From Gammaproteobacteria bacterium (GTDB lineage Bacteria; Pseudomonadota; Gammaproteobacteria; Steroidobacterales; BM003): a stretch of DNA of 11,513 nucleotides. Positions within the stretch are counted from its first letter, which is position 1; every line of letters begins with the position of its first letter. A program made the translations under genes and the position numbers. Positions 1 to 7,900 of the stretch are shown here, in pieces. Location: positions 1 through 11,513 of the forward strand of contig JAPHSC010000403.1 in assembly GCA_026193125.1 (NCBI GenBank), in the 5' to 3' direction. The notes below the pieces were generated by a model. It ran no database searches. It was not told the origin of the DNA and was given only the letters and a program-made list of their open reading frames with translations.

Positions 1-707
1 GCAACGCGCGGGTGCTGGCCTTGCTGGGAGACTCGGTAACCACAGACCATATCTCTCCGGCCGGTAACATCTCCAAGGACAGCCCGGCGGCCCGTTACCT
101 GATTGAGCAGGGTGTGGCTGCCGTGGATTTCAACTCCTATGGATCCCGGCGTGGTAATCACGAGGTGATGATGCGTGGCACCTTCGCCAACATACGCCTG
201 CGCAATCAGTTGGCCCCCGGCACCGAAGGCGGCTGGACCGTGCATATTCCCAGCGGTGAGCAGACTTCCATCTACGAAGGCGCCATGCGCTACAAGGATG
301 AAGGGGTTCCCCTGGTAGTCATTGCCGGCAAGGAATACGGCACCGGCTCGTCCCGTGACTGGGCCGCCAAGGGCACCAAGTTGCTGGGTGTACAGGCGGT
401 GATCGCGGAAAGCTTCGAGCGCATCCACCGTTCAAATCTGATTGGTATGGGCGTGCTGCCCCTGCAGTTCAGAGAAGGTGAGAACGCTGGCAGCCTGGGT
501 CTGACCGGACATGAGTTGATCAGCATTGAGGGCCTGGACAACGCCCGGGCGAAAGAAGTGACGGTGGTGGCCAATGCGGATGATGGCAAACAGACGCGCT
601 TTAAAGCCCTGGTCCGCATAGATACGCCCAAGGAAAGAGAGTACTACCTTAATGGCGGAATCCTGCACTACGTCTTACGCCAGCTGGCCAAGGGCCAGGC
701 GGCCTAG
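1..707 (+). CDS. acnA: Aconitate hydratase A, C-terminal part (5' truncated by window)
   Basis: The gene enters from the left edge (the reading frame begins at base 3) and ends at TAG 705-707. Aconitase A interconverts citrate and isocitrate in the TCA cycle, using a [4Fe-4S] cluster in the cytoplasm. The visible part is the C-terminal swivel domain (domain 4). It carries the diagnostic stretch LLGDSVTTDHISPAG near the start, the FNSYGSRRGNHEVMMRGTF block, and the active-site loop GKEYGTGSSRDWAAKG, whose Ser-Arg residues contact substrate in known aconitases. The tail EYYLNGGILHYVLRQL is typical of the AcnA/IRP1 group rather than AcnB. The cluster-binding cysteines lie upstream, outside the window. 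No frameshift is visible. A strong terminator follows 6 bases after the stop, so acnA is probably the last gene of its transcript. Family assignment is very secure. Confidence 0.96.
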   Translation, partial: NARVLALLGDSVTTDHISPAGNISKDSPAARYLIEQGVAAVDFNSYGSRRGNHEVMMRGTFANIRLRNQLAPGTEGGWTVHIPSGEQTSIYEGAMRYKDEGVPLVVIAGKEYGTGSSRDWAAKGTKLLGVQAVIAESFERIHRSNLIGMGVLPLQFREGENAGSLGLTGHELISIEGLDNARAKEVTVVANADDGKQTRFKALVRIDTPKEREYYLNGGILHYVLRQLAKGQAA

Positions 708-712
708 GATAA

Positions 713-748
713 CAGGGGCGGCAACCGGTTCGCCGCCCCTGCTTTTTT
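713..748 (+). terminator. Rho-independent terminator of acnA
   Basis: A perfect 10-bp GC-rich stem (713-722 with 732-741, left arm CAGGGGCGGC) encloses a 9-base loop. Two bases later comes a run of six T (743-748). It lies directly after the acnA stop and has the textbook form of an intrinsic terminator on the plus strand. The following sirtuin start is only about 40 bases further on, so that gene needs either read-through or a promoter overlapping the terminator or the end of acnA. Confidence 0.92.
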
Positions 749-788
749 CGCGGCCTTGCTTGTCAAGGCAGGGGTGACCCCGACCACC

Positions 789-1535
789 ATGTCGATAGAC
801 TGCGAACTGCTTTCGTTACTGCGTGCCAATCCGCGCATTACCGTGCTAACTGGCTCGGGTGTATCAGCAGAGAGCGGCATCCCTACGTTCCGGGACGCAC
901 AGACCGGTCTGTGGGAGAAATTCTCCCCGGAAGAACTGGCAACGCCCGCAGCCTTCCTGGCCAATCCCTCCCTGGTCTGGCGCTGGTACGCCTGGCGTCG
1001 TGAAATAATTGCCAAGGCCCAGCCCAACCCGGCGCATTTTACCCTCGCGCGCATGCAAGCCCGAATCCCGGGCTTCACCTTGCTTACCCAGAACGTGGAC
1101 GGACTCCATCAACGGGCGGGAAGTGTCGATGTCGTGGAATATCACGGTAATATCATGCGTTCGCGCTGTAGTCGCCCAGGTTGCCTGCCAGATGCTCCCT
1201 GCGGTGAGGGCGAACCACCACCCTGCCCGGCCTGTCAGGCCCCGTTACGGCCCGCCGTGGTATGGTTTGGTGAATCTATCCCGGCCTACGCTCACCTGAA
1301 GGCAACCGAGGCCAGTGAAGACTGCGACCTGTTTATCGCAATCGGAACCTCGGCCATGGTGTACCCTGCCGCGGGACTGGCGGAACTGGCAAAATCCCGC
1401 GGCGCCCGCTTTCTGGAAGTCAACCTGGACAAAACACCACTGTCCCGCCTGGCGGATTTCCGCTTACAGGGTCCAGCGGCGAGAATGTTGCCGGAGTTGG
1501 AACAAGCGCTCTGGCCGAGTGTCGAAACACCGTGA
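789..1535 (+). CDS. NAD-dependent protein deacylase, class III sirtuin (SIRT5/CobB-like)
   Basis: A 248-aa Sir2-family enzyme that removes acyl groups from lysines using NAD+, giving nicotinamide and O-acyl-ADP-ribose; cytoplasmic. Visible motifs are the NAD-binding loop TGSGVSAESGIPTFR (21-35), TQNVDGLHQRAG (100-111), catalytic His119 in YHGN, a zinc knuckle with Cys127/Cys132 and Cys146/Cys149 (Cys138 is an extra), and GTSAMVYPAAG. Tyr67 and Arg70 (YAWR) match the Tyr-x-x-Arg pair that binds succinyl or malonyl lysine in SIRT5 and E. coli CobB, so acidic deacylation is inferred. One oddity is that the usual GAG of the NAD loop reads GSG (Ser23). ATG 789 was chosen because it places the NAD loop at the normal distance from the N-terminus. 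GTG 774, with AAGG just upstream, and TTG 756 are in-frame alternatives. It lies after the acnA terminator and 47 bp before the DUF2333 gene, possibly co-transcribed with the latter. Confidence 0.93.
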   Translation: MSIDCELLSLLRANPRITVLTGSGVSAESGIPTFRDAQTGLWEKFSPEELATPAAFLANPSLVWRWYAWRREIIAKAQPNPAHFTLARMQARIPGFTLLTQNVDGLHQRAGSVDVVEYHGNIMRSRCSRPGCLPDAPCGEGEPPPCPACQAPLRPAVVWFGESIPAYAHLKATEASEDCDLFIAIGTSAMVYPAAGLAELAKSRGARFLEVNLDKTPLSRLADFRLQGPAARMLPELEQALWPSVETP

Positions 1536-1582
1536 GCTGTGCGCAGCCCTGACTAGAACACAACCTGGATGGAGAACCGGAG

Positions 1583-2632
1583 ATGGCTATCGGATTTGCA
1601 GGAATCAAGAACTGGTGGAACCAACGCAGGCTTGAGCGTGCCAGCAACCGTAACGCGAAGCCGGCCAGCTGGCGCAGGCGCACCGGCTATGCCCTGCTGG
1701 CACTGTTTCTCCTGTCCCAGATCAGCCTGGCCTGGTACTGGTCCAGGGAGCCAGATTTGTACTGGATACTCAAAGGTCCCGACGGTGGTGCCGAGGTAGT
1801 CGGCTATGCCACCACACACACCCTGGTTCAGGTCGCTACTACCCTTCTGGACAAGCCAGGCGGTTACTTGAGCAATGACATCACTCCGCCAAGTGTGTTC
1901 CTGGACAATATACCCGCCTGGGAACTGGGAGTCCTCACCCAGGTCAGGGACCTGGCCCGTGTGCTGCGCAATGACTACAGTCGATCCCAGTCTCAATCTA
2001 CCGAGGATCCCTCCCTGTCCAAAGCGGAACCGGCGTTTAACTTTGATAACGACTCATGGCTGCTTCCACCCAGCGAAAGCAAGTACCGTGAAGCCATCGC
2101 AGACCTGAATGAATACTTGCTCAGGCTGCAGGATCCAAATCAGTCGAACACCCAGTTCTTTGCCCGCGCCGACAATTTGCGGGAATGGTTGGCGGTAGTG
2201 GAAAAACGGCTTGGCAGCCTTTCCCAGCGTCTCAGCGCCAGCGTGGGTCAGGAGAGAGTCAACACGGACCTCGCGAATGATCCCTCGGCCACCGCAAGCT
2301 CGCCGAGTACCGACAGTCTCGCGGTCAAGACCCCCTGGTTGCTCATCGATGACGTATTTTACGAGGCGCGCGGCACCTCTTGGGCCCTGGTCAACTTTAT
2401 GCGTGCGGCGCAGTTTGATTTTGGCCAGGTACTCAAGGACAAGAACGCAGAAGTCAGTCTGCGTCAGATCATTCGAGAGCTGGAGGCGAGTTTGCACCCC
2501 ATGGGCAGCCCCATGATTCTGAATGGAGATGCTTTCGGAATGTTCCCGAATCACTCATTGGTCATGGCCTCCTACCTGGCACGCGCCAATTCGGCGGTAA
2601 TCAATCTTCGGGAATTACTGGACCAGGGCTAA
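1583..2632 (+). CDS. DUF2333 family inner-membrane protein
   Basis: A 349-aa protein that I recognise as the DUF2333 family, whose function is unknown to me. The N-terminus is strongly basic (residues 9-33 with many Arg/Lys), followed by one membrane segment at about 35-53 (ALLALFLLSQISLAWYW). This predicts a single-pass protein with most of its mass in the periplasm. The family hallmark is the block KPGGYLSNDITPPS at about 91-104, continuing as LDNIPAWELGVL. A Ser/Thr-rich low-complexity stretch lies around 131-145 and another around 230-245; the rest looks mostly helical. ATG 1583 is preceded by a good ribosome site, GGAG at 1571-1574 with 8-nt spacing. The stop TAA (2630-2632) lies 32 bp inside the convergent SGNH gene, and the last A of the stop is also the first base of a perfect hairpin. 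No enzymatic motif is visible, and I do not assign a role. Confidence 0.88.
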   Translation: MAIGFAGIKNWWNQRRLERASNRNAKPASWRRRTGYALLALFLLSQISLAWYWSREPDLYWILKGPDGGAEVVGYATTHTLVQVATTLLDKPGGYLSNDITPPSVFLDNIPAWELGVLTQVRDLARVLRNDYSRSQSQSTEDPSLSKAEPAFNFDNDSWLLPPSESKYREAIADLNEYLLRLQDPNQSNTQFFARADNLREWLAVVEKRLGSLSQRLSASVGQERVNTDLANDPSATASSPSTDSLAVKTPWLLIDDVFYEARGTSWALVNFMRAAQFDFGQVLKDKNAEVSLRQIIRELEASLHPMGSPMILNGDAFGMFPNHSLVMASYLARANSAVINLRELLDQG

Positions 2633-3401
2633 GGAGCCTCTGGTGCGTCCAGACTAAATCAGAGGCTCCTGAAGACTTGAGCAGGGCCAGCGCGAGGGCC
2701 CGCCCCAACTGATCGCAGCCCCTGGCCGAGGGATGGTAACCATCCTCGGCCAGGAAATCGGCAGCCATGGCCAGATCGGTGGCCAGTAATAACCAACCGT
2801 TTTCCCTGCACACTGCGGCCAATTCCGCATTCAGCAATGCGGCCCTGAGTCCAAACAGAAAGCGCAAGGGCTGTGGGATTCCCGCAAACAGATGCATCGG
2901 CGGAATCTCGAAAAAAACCGGGCTGCCGGATCCGGATTGAGATACAAACAGCCCCAGTTCGCGAAGCGTCCGGCGCCAGGTCGCCAGACCGGTGAGCGCC
3001 GTTGTGTCATTCACGCCTCCCACCCAGATCACCCAGTCACCCTTGGGCATTGCCTGCCGCTTCAATCGCTCAAGCAGTTGTGCCAGCCGAATGCCGTTCC
3101 AGCCCAGAGCTTGCCACGTCACCGGCCTTCCACCAGTACTGCAAAGGTGCGCGGCCAAGCGTGCAGGCAGACTCTCATCAAAACACTTCACCCCCACCCC
3201 GGCGACCGGAGACTCACCGATCACCAAGACACGCACCGGACTGTCTTTCGAGTCACCGAAGGCACCCAGGCGTGCTCCCGTGGCTTCAGGAAGTTTCAGC
3301 GCACGCCTGTGGGCTAAAACACCAACAGGAATGAACAGAACAAATATTGGAAAAAGCACCCACCACAGGATTCGCAGTACGGCGGGATGAAGGCTTCTCA
3401 A
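2601..3401 (-). CDS. Membrane-anchored SGNH/GDSL-family hydrolase
   Basis: A serine esterase/lipase-type hydrolase of the SGNH superfamily; the substrate is unknown. From the TTG start at 3401 it has 266 residues. One hydrophobic segment lies at about 11-30 (ILWWVLFPIFVLFIPVGVLA), then block I VIGES with nucleophile Ser64, block II GWNG (100-103), block III GGVND with Asn131, and block V DGYHPS with Asp220 and His223. The full Ser-Asp-His triad and oxyanion residues are therefore present. Block I reads GES instead of GDS. The start is uncertain: TTG 3401 begins 5 bases after the rhomboid stop but has GAGG only 2 nt upstream; GTG 3440 (overlapping the rhomboid gene) and GTG 3359 (which would cut into the membrane segment) are alternatives. 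It is the last gene of a three-gene minus-strand unit, and its 3' end overlaps the convergent DUF2333 gene by 32 bp. An active site outside the inner membrane is possible but unproven. Confidence 0.85.
   Translation of the reverse strand: MRSLHPAVLRILWWVLFPIFVLFIPVGVLAHRRALKLPEATGARLGAFGDSKDSPVRVLVIGESPVAGVGVKCFDESLPARLAAHLCSTGGRPVTWQALGWNGIRLAQLLERLKRQAMPKGDWVIWVGGVNDTTALTGLATWRRTLRELGLFVSQSGSGSPVFFEIPPMHLFAGIPQPLRFLFGLRAALLNAELAAVCRENGWLLLATDLAMAADFLAEDGYHPSARGCDQLGRALALALLKSSGASDLVWTHQRLLSPGPVIPED
2632..2670. terminator. Perfect 11-bp inverted repeat at the convergent gene junction (atypical terminator candidate)
   Basis: AGGAGCCTCTG (2632-2642) is exactly repeated in reverse complement at 2660-2670, with a 17-base spacer. 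In plus-strand RNA, a G-U pair and an A-U pair could extend the stem to 13 bp. It starts at the last base of the DUF2333 stop codon, the position expected for a terminator, but there is no T-run after it on either strand. On the minus strand the same bases encode roughly residues 244-257 of the SGNH protein. A U-less or factor-assisted terminator, or an RNA-stabilising 3' hairpin, is my inference. The symmetry itself is certain. Confidence 0.55.
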
Positions 3402-3405
3402 TGCC

Positions 3406-4017
3406 TCAGATCCGCTGTGAATGAAAAGGCCAGCGGCCACGCCAGTACTGGATGAGTACAAAGCCAAAGAACATGCCTCCCAGGTGGGCAAAATGCGCCA
3501 CGCCCGTCTGCATTCCAAATACACCCAGCCACAGTTCAAGCAATCCATAACCGAGCACGAAAAACTTCGCCTTGATGGGAATCGGTGGAAACAGCAGCAT
3601 CAATTTTCGGTTGGGGAACATCATGCCGAAGGCCAATAGAATTCCAAACACGCCGCCGGAGGCACCCACAGTCGGATAAACCAGCCCGCTCAGGTAGGCC
3701 GTAAGTAATTGCGTGAGCGCCGCACCTATCACGCAACCAAAGTAAAAAATCAGGAACCGTCGAGTACCCCAGGCGTACTCGATTTGCGTACCAAACATCC
3801 ACAAGGCGAACATATTGAAAAACAGGTGCCCGAAGTCACCATGGATAAAGGCGTAACTGACCAGTTGCCATGGCATGAAGTGGCCCGGTGGCCAGAGTGC
3901 GAAAAGGCCGAGGATCGGGCGCCCAAAAGCGGGCTGACTGAACAGCAGAAACACCAGGACATTCGTCAGCAGCAAGCCCTTGATAGCAGGCGTGGATACC
4001 TGGGAGCCCTGGTACAT
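3406..4017 (-). CDS. Rhomboid family intramembrane serine protease
   Basis: A 203-aa polytopic membrane protease that cleaves transmembrane helices within the bilayer. About six hydrophobic segments are visible. Signature elements in order are a short N-terminal segment TPAIKGLLLTNVLVFLLF, the SYAFIHGDFGHLFFNM block with His59, His64 and Asn68 (equivalent to the oxyanion His/Asn of GlpG), catalytic Ser120 in GASGGVFG, and HFAHLGG with catalytic His178. The Ser-His dyad is thus intact. There is no large extra domain, so this is the short, soluble-domain-free form common in bacteria. ATG 4017 was chosen because the in-frame ATG at 4059 would overlap the upstream metallopeptidase by 29 bp; AGGGA about 10 nt before 4017 can serve as ribosome site. 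It lies 13 bp downstream of the metallopeptidase gene and 4 bp upstream of the SGNH start, so co-transcription is very likely. The substrate is unknown. Confidence 0.94.
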   Translation of the reverse strand: MYQGSQVSTPAIKGLLLTNVLVFLLFSQPAFGRPILGLFALWPPGHFMPWQLVSYAFIHGDFGHLFFNMFALWMFGTQIEYAWGTRRFLIFYFGCVIGAALTQLLTAYLSGLVYPTVGASGGVFGILLAFGMMFPNRKLMLLFPPIPIKAKFFVLGYGLLELWLGVFGMQTGVAHFAHLGGMFFGFVLIQYWRGRWPFHSQRI

Positions 4018-4030
4018 AGATGGCCCGTCC

Positions 4031-4813
4031 CTAGCGCCGGTAAAGCCATGGCGGCACATCGCGCCAAGCCAGGTTGAGTGCCCGGTCCAGCTTCCTGGCG
4101 CCCGGCGCCAGGCTATCCAGCAGGCTCCAGAATTTTGCTGAATGATTCATGTGTCGGGTATGGCTCAGCTCATGCAGGATCAGGTAATCAACCAGGGCAG
4201 GCTCAACAAAAAGTGCGGCCGCATTCAGGCTGATGGACCCCATTGACGAGCAACTCCCCCAGCGGCTTCTTTGCAGGCGTATTTGACTGCGCATGAAGCG
4301 AAGTCCCGTTTCCCTGGAAAGAGACTCAAGTCTGGGCACCAGCAGGCGCTTGCCCTGCTGCTTGAGCCAGTCCTGCAACAACCTGAAGCCCCTGGGATTG
4401 CCCGGCTGTTCTGCGTGGATCTGTATTTCGTCAGCTAGCGCGCGCAAGCGGATCGGACCATCGAAGGGAACGTGGTTCACGCCCCAGCGTTTATCGACGA
4501 AACGAAATCTTATCTCTGTAGGGAAAAGCGGAATCGCCGGTCGGTCTTGCACACCAAGTGTGCGTCTGGCGCGCTCGATCCATTCCCGGTGTGCACCGAC
4601 AAAGGTCTGGACTTCGCTTGAACGGGTCCGCCTGGGAACAACCACCTCTACCTGGCCATGCGGATGCACCCGTATCGACATGCGCCTGGCCCGTCCGCTT
4701 ACACGCACATGCAAAGAATCGGTTAATTCCAGGTTCTGGAGTAGGGACAGTTGCTCGGAAATCGCTGGATCCTCTATCGATGGGCCGACTATGGCTCGCC
4801 AGATGGCTGGCAA
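4031..4813 (-). CDS. M48-like zinc metallopeptidase, DUF45/YgjP family
   Basis: A 260-aa predicted zinc metalloprotease of the YgjP/DUF45 (SprT-related) type, apparently cytoplasmic because no signal peptide or membrane segment is seen. The family layout is clear. An N-terminal beta region starts at SGRARRMSIRVHPHGQVEVVVPRR (split here as the basic SGRARRMS and VEVVVPRR pieces), followed by the QRSRWGSCSSMGSISLN block (about 180-197), then HELSH (214-218) with zinc ligands His214 and His218 and catalytic Glu215. His224 in MNHSAKFW is the likely third ligand. The start is a TTG at 4813, with AGG 6 nt upstream. No ATG or GTG that spares the conserved N-terminus is available in frame, so a slightly shorter or longer start cannot be excluded. 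It is the first gene of the minus-strand unit with the rhomboid and SGNH genes and faces the divergent control region. Its substrate is unknown; homologues I recall are poorly characterised. Confidence 0.88.
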   Translation of the reverse strand: MPAIWRAIVGPSIEDPAISEQLSLLQNLELTDSLHVRVSGRARRMSIRVHPHGQVEVVVPRRTRSSEVQTFVGAHREWIERARRTLGVQDRPAIPLFPTEIRFRFVDKRWGVNHVPFDGPIRLRALADEIQIHAEQPGNPRGFRLLQDWLKQQGKRLLVPRLESLSRETGLRFMRSQIRLQRSRWGSCSSMGSISLNAAALFVEPALVDYLILHELSHTRHMNHSAKFWSLLDSLAPGARKLDRALNLAWRDVPPWLYRR

Positions 4814-4962
4814 CGGGAACCTAGCCTACCAAGGCCGGGCATGTCTGACTATCGCCAGACATTCGGGAATCGACGCACCCGTGCCAATACGTTAGCATTC
4901 GCCAGCATAAGCCGGGCCGGACCCGGTGCTTGTCTCCTGCTTTCACACGACGGAACCCGCTC
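4814..4962. promoter_or_regulatory. Divergent intergenic control region
   Basis: These 149 bp separate the minus-strand metallopeptidase unit from the plus-strand exoprotein series, so promoters for both should lie here. I do not see a convincing sigma70 -35/-10 pair for either direction. TTGGCA on the minus strand (4887-4882) is a fair -35 but its -10 is poor, and a GATAGT -10-like element on the minus strand falls in the spacer of the dyad at 4841-4862. A small GC hairpin (CCGGG 4912-4916 with CCCGG 4922-4926) lies in the probable 5' leader of the exoprotein gene. Confidence 0.5.
4841..4862. promoter_or_regulatory. 22-bp dyad, candidate operator
   Basis: ATGTCTG (4841-4847) and CAGACAT (4856-4862) are exact reverse complements separated by 8 bases. 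The dyad lies 28 bp upstream of the metallopeptidase start and about 100 bp upstream of the exoprotein start. Arm and spacer lengths fit a dimeric repressor or activator site, and the sequence has no T-run, so a terminator is unlikely. Which regulator would bind is unknown, and none is encoded in this window. Confidence 0.45.
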
Positions 4963-7900
4963 ATGACACTGACCAGATCTTGCTTGTGGCTGTTGGCCGC
5001 AACCCTGCTTCCCTTTGTTGCCACCCAGGCCGCAGAGAAGGCTACCGAAAAGAGCGATATCGCGCATTGGGACATTAACAACCCACCGGGTGATGTGGTC
5101 AAGATCAATATCGACACCCATGAAGGCAGCTGGATGAGCCTGGACATCAGTCCCGACGGGACCCAGGTAGTGTTTGATTTGCTGGGCGACATATTCCTGC
5201 TGCCGATTGAAGGTGGTGAGGCCAAGGCAATCACGCGTGGTATGGCCTGGGATATGCAGCCGCGGTTTAGTCCGGATGGCTCTCGAATCGCCTTCATCAG
5301 TGATCGTGGTGGCGCCGACAATCTCTGGACCATGGACCTGCGGGGCAAGGACATGGCGCAGATTACCAGCGAAGACTTTCGCCTGGTTCACAACCCTGCG
5401 TGGACGCCGGATGGAAACTACATTGCGGTACGCAAGCATTTCACCCGGCAGCGCTCTCTGGGTGCCGGCGAAATCTGGCTGTATCACGTGGCCGGTGGCA
5501 AAGGCATACAGGTTGTGGAACGCAAAACCGATCAGAAAGACATTAATGAGCCGGCTTTCTCAGCCGATGGCCGTTTTCTGTATTACAGCGAAGATGCCAC
5601 TCCCGGACCCTATTTTGAGTATGACAAAAATCCGCACAGCGGCATTTATGTGATCAATCGACTTGACCGGAGCAGCGGTGAGATTCGGCAACTGGCGGGT
5701 GGACCTGGCGGCGCCGTGCGCCCCACCCCGTCCCCGGACGGCAGTCGACTGGCATTTGTTCGCAGGGTCGGCAAGGACACCGTCTTGTTCATCAAGGACC
5801 TGAATAGTGGCGTCGAATCTTCAATATTCACCAAGCTGGACAGAGACAATCAGGAGACATGGGCGATTCATGGCCTGTATCCAAGTATGGCCTGGTTGCC
5901 GGGCAATGACGGATTGCTGTTCTGGGCCGGCGGGAAACTCAATCGCCTGGACCTGACGAGCAAACAGCTCAGTGACATTCCTTTCCACGTAAAGAAAACG
6001 GAAAATGCACGCAAGACTGTGCGCTTTGCCACGCCTGTCGCTCCGCCCCAGGTGGACGTCAAGATGTTGCGTTGGGTAAATGTCTCTCCAGATGGCAAGT
6101 CAGTAGTGTATTCCGCCCTGGGGCATCTATACCAACGCACCCTGCCGGAAGGTGTGCCGGTTCGCCTGACGGAACAAAATGATCATTTCGAGTACTTTCC
6201 CTCATTTTCCCGCGATGGAAGCAAGATCGTCTATGTGAGTTGGGACGACGATGAACTGGGCGCGATACGCGTTATTGCTGCCACCGGCGGCCGCGGGCAG
6301 GTCATCACTGCGGAACCAGGTCATTACGCGGAACCCTCTTTTTCTCCCGATGGTCAAAGCATCGTGTTCCGCAAGATGTCGGGCGATTCACTGCGCTCAC
6401 CCTGGTGGGGTGAGGAACCGGGTATCTACGAGATATCCGCGGCTGGTGGCAAACCCGATTTCCTCTTTCGGGACGGCCAGCGGCCACGCTACGGTCAATC
6501 TGCCAACGAGATATATTTCGAGCGGGAAAGCGGCGGCGCCTACGACATCAAGGATATGGCCGACGGAAAGCTGGAGTTTGTCCGGCGAACCCTGAGTACA
6601 GGCGAGGAGCAAGTACTGGCACACAGCACCTGGGCCACGGACTACCAGGTGTCACCCGATGGCAAGTGGCTGGCATTTCGGGAACGTTTCAATGCCTGGT
6701 TGACCCCTCTTCCGGCGACTGGAAAAGCAGTAGAGGTAAGTCCCAAGATGGATAGCCTGCCGGTGCTGCGCCTGTCCTCGGATGCAGGTGAATTCCTGCA
6801 CTGGTCCGGCGACGGCGAACAACTGTATTGGTCACTTGGCCCGACCCTTTACAGCCTGCCCCTGGCGAAGGCCAAGGAAGACATGTTTACCGCAGGTGAC
6901 AAGAAGGCTTTGGGCCTCGACCAGGTTCAGTCATTGAGTATCGGGTTCCAGGTACCATTCGCCGCGCGCGAGGGCAAGATTGCTTTCACCGGCGTGCGCG
7001 TTATCACCATGAATGGTGACCAGGTGATTGAGGACGGTGTGGTAGTCATTGACGGCAATCGCATCGCGGCCGTGGGCAGTCGGGTGGACACCCCGATACC
7101 GAAGGACGCCAAGCTGATTCTCGCCGGCGGCATGACTATTATGCCCGGCATTGTCGACGTGCACTGGCATGGTAGTGAGGGCCGTGGGGAAATTGTGCCC
7201 GAGCAAAACTGGTACAACTATGCGAGCCTGGCTTTTGGCGTCACCACTATTCATGACCCCTCCAACGACAACAGCACGATCTTCACGGCCAAGGAAATGC
7301 AGCGTGCAGGCTTGATCACCGCACCGCGAATATTCAGTACGGGGACAATCCTGTATGGCGCCACTGCGGACATCACCGCCCACGTTGACAGTCTTGAGGA
7401 TGCACTGACCCATATCCGTCGCATGAAGGCCATTGGGGCTGAAAGCGTCAAGAGCTATAACCAGCCCCGTCGCAATCAACGCCAGCAAATCCTTGAAGCC
7501 GCGCGCGAGATAGGCATGAATGTGGTACCCGAGGGCGGCGCATTATTCCAGACCAATATGAATATGCTGCTGGATGGCCATACCGGCATCGAACACGCGC
7601 TGCCTATCTGGAGGTTTTATGATGATGTGGTGCAACTGTGGTCGCAGACCGAATCGGGCTATACCCCTACCTTGGGCGTGGCCTACGGTGGACTCGAAGG
7701 CGAGAACTACTGGTACGCTCATGACGACGTATTTGAGAACCAGCGCCTGATCAATTTTACACCACCGAACCTCGTGGCGGCCCGTGCGATTCGCCGATCC
7801 AAGGCCCCGGAATGGGATTACAACCATGTCGCAGTTGCCGAGGGAGTCAACCGCCTGCAGCAAGCCGGCGTTTCGGTACAACTGGGTGCGCACGGTCAGC

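Noticed and set aside
2054..2554. Minus-strand open frame (166 codons) opposite the DUF2333 gene
   Set aside because: Antisense shadow without family character; the plus-strand gene has a ribosome site and the known DUF2333 block.
4912..4926. Small hairpin CCGGG/CCCGG upstream of the exoprotein gene
   Set aside because: Only 5 bp of stem in GC-rich DNA; not distinguishable from chance, and no riboswitch-like structure around it.
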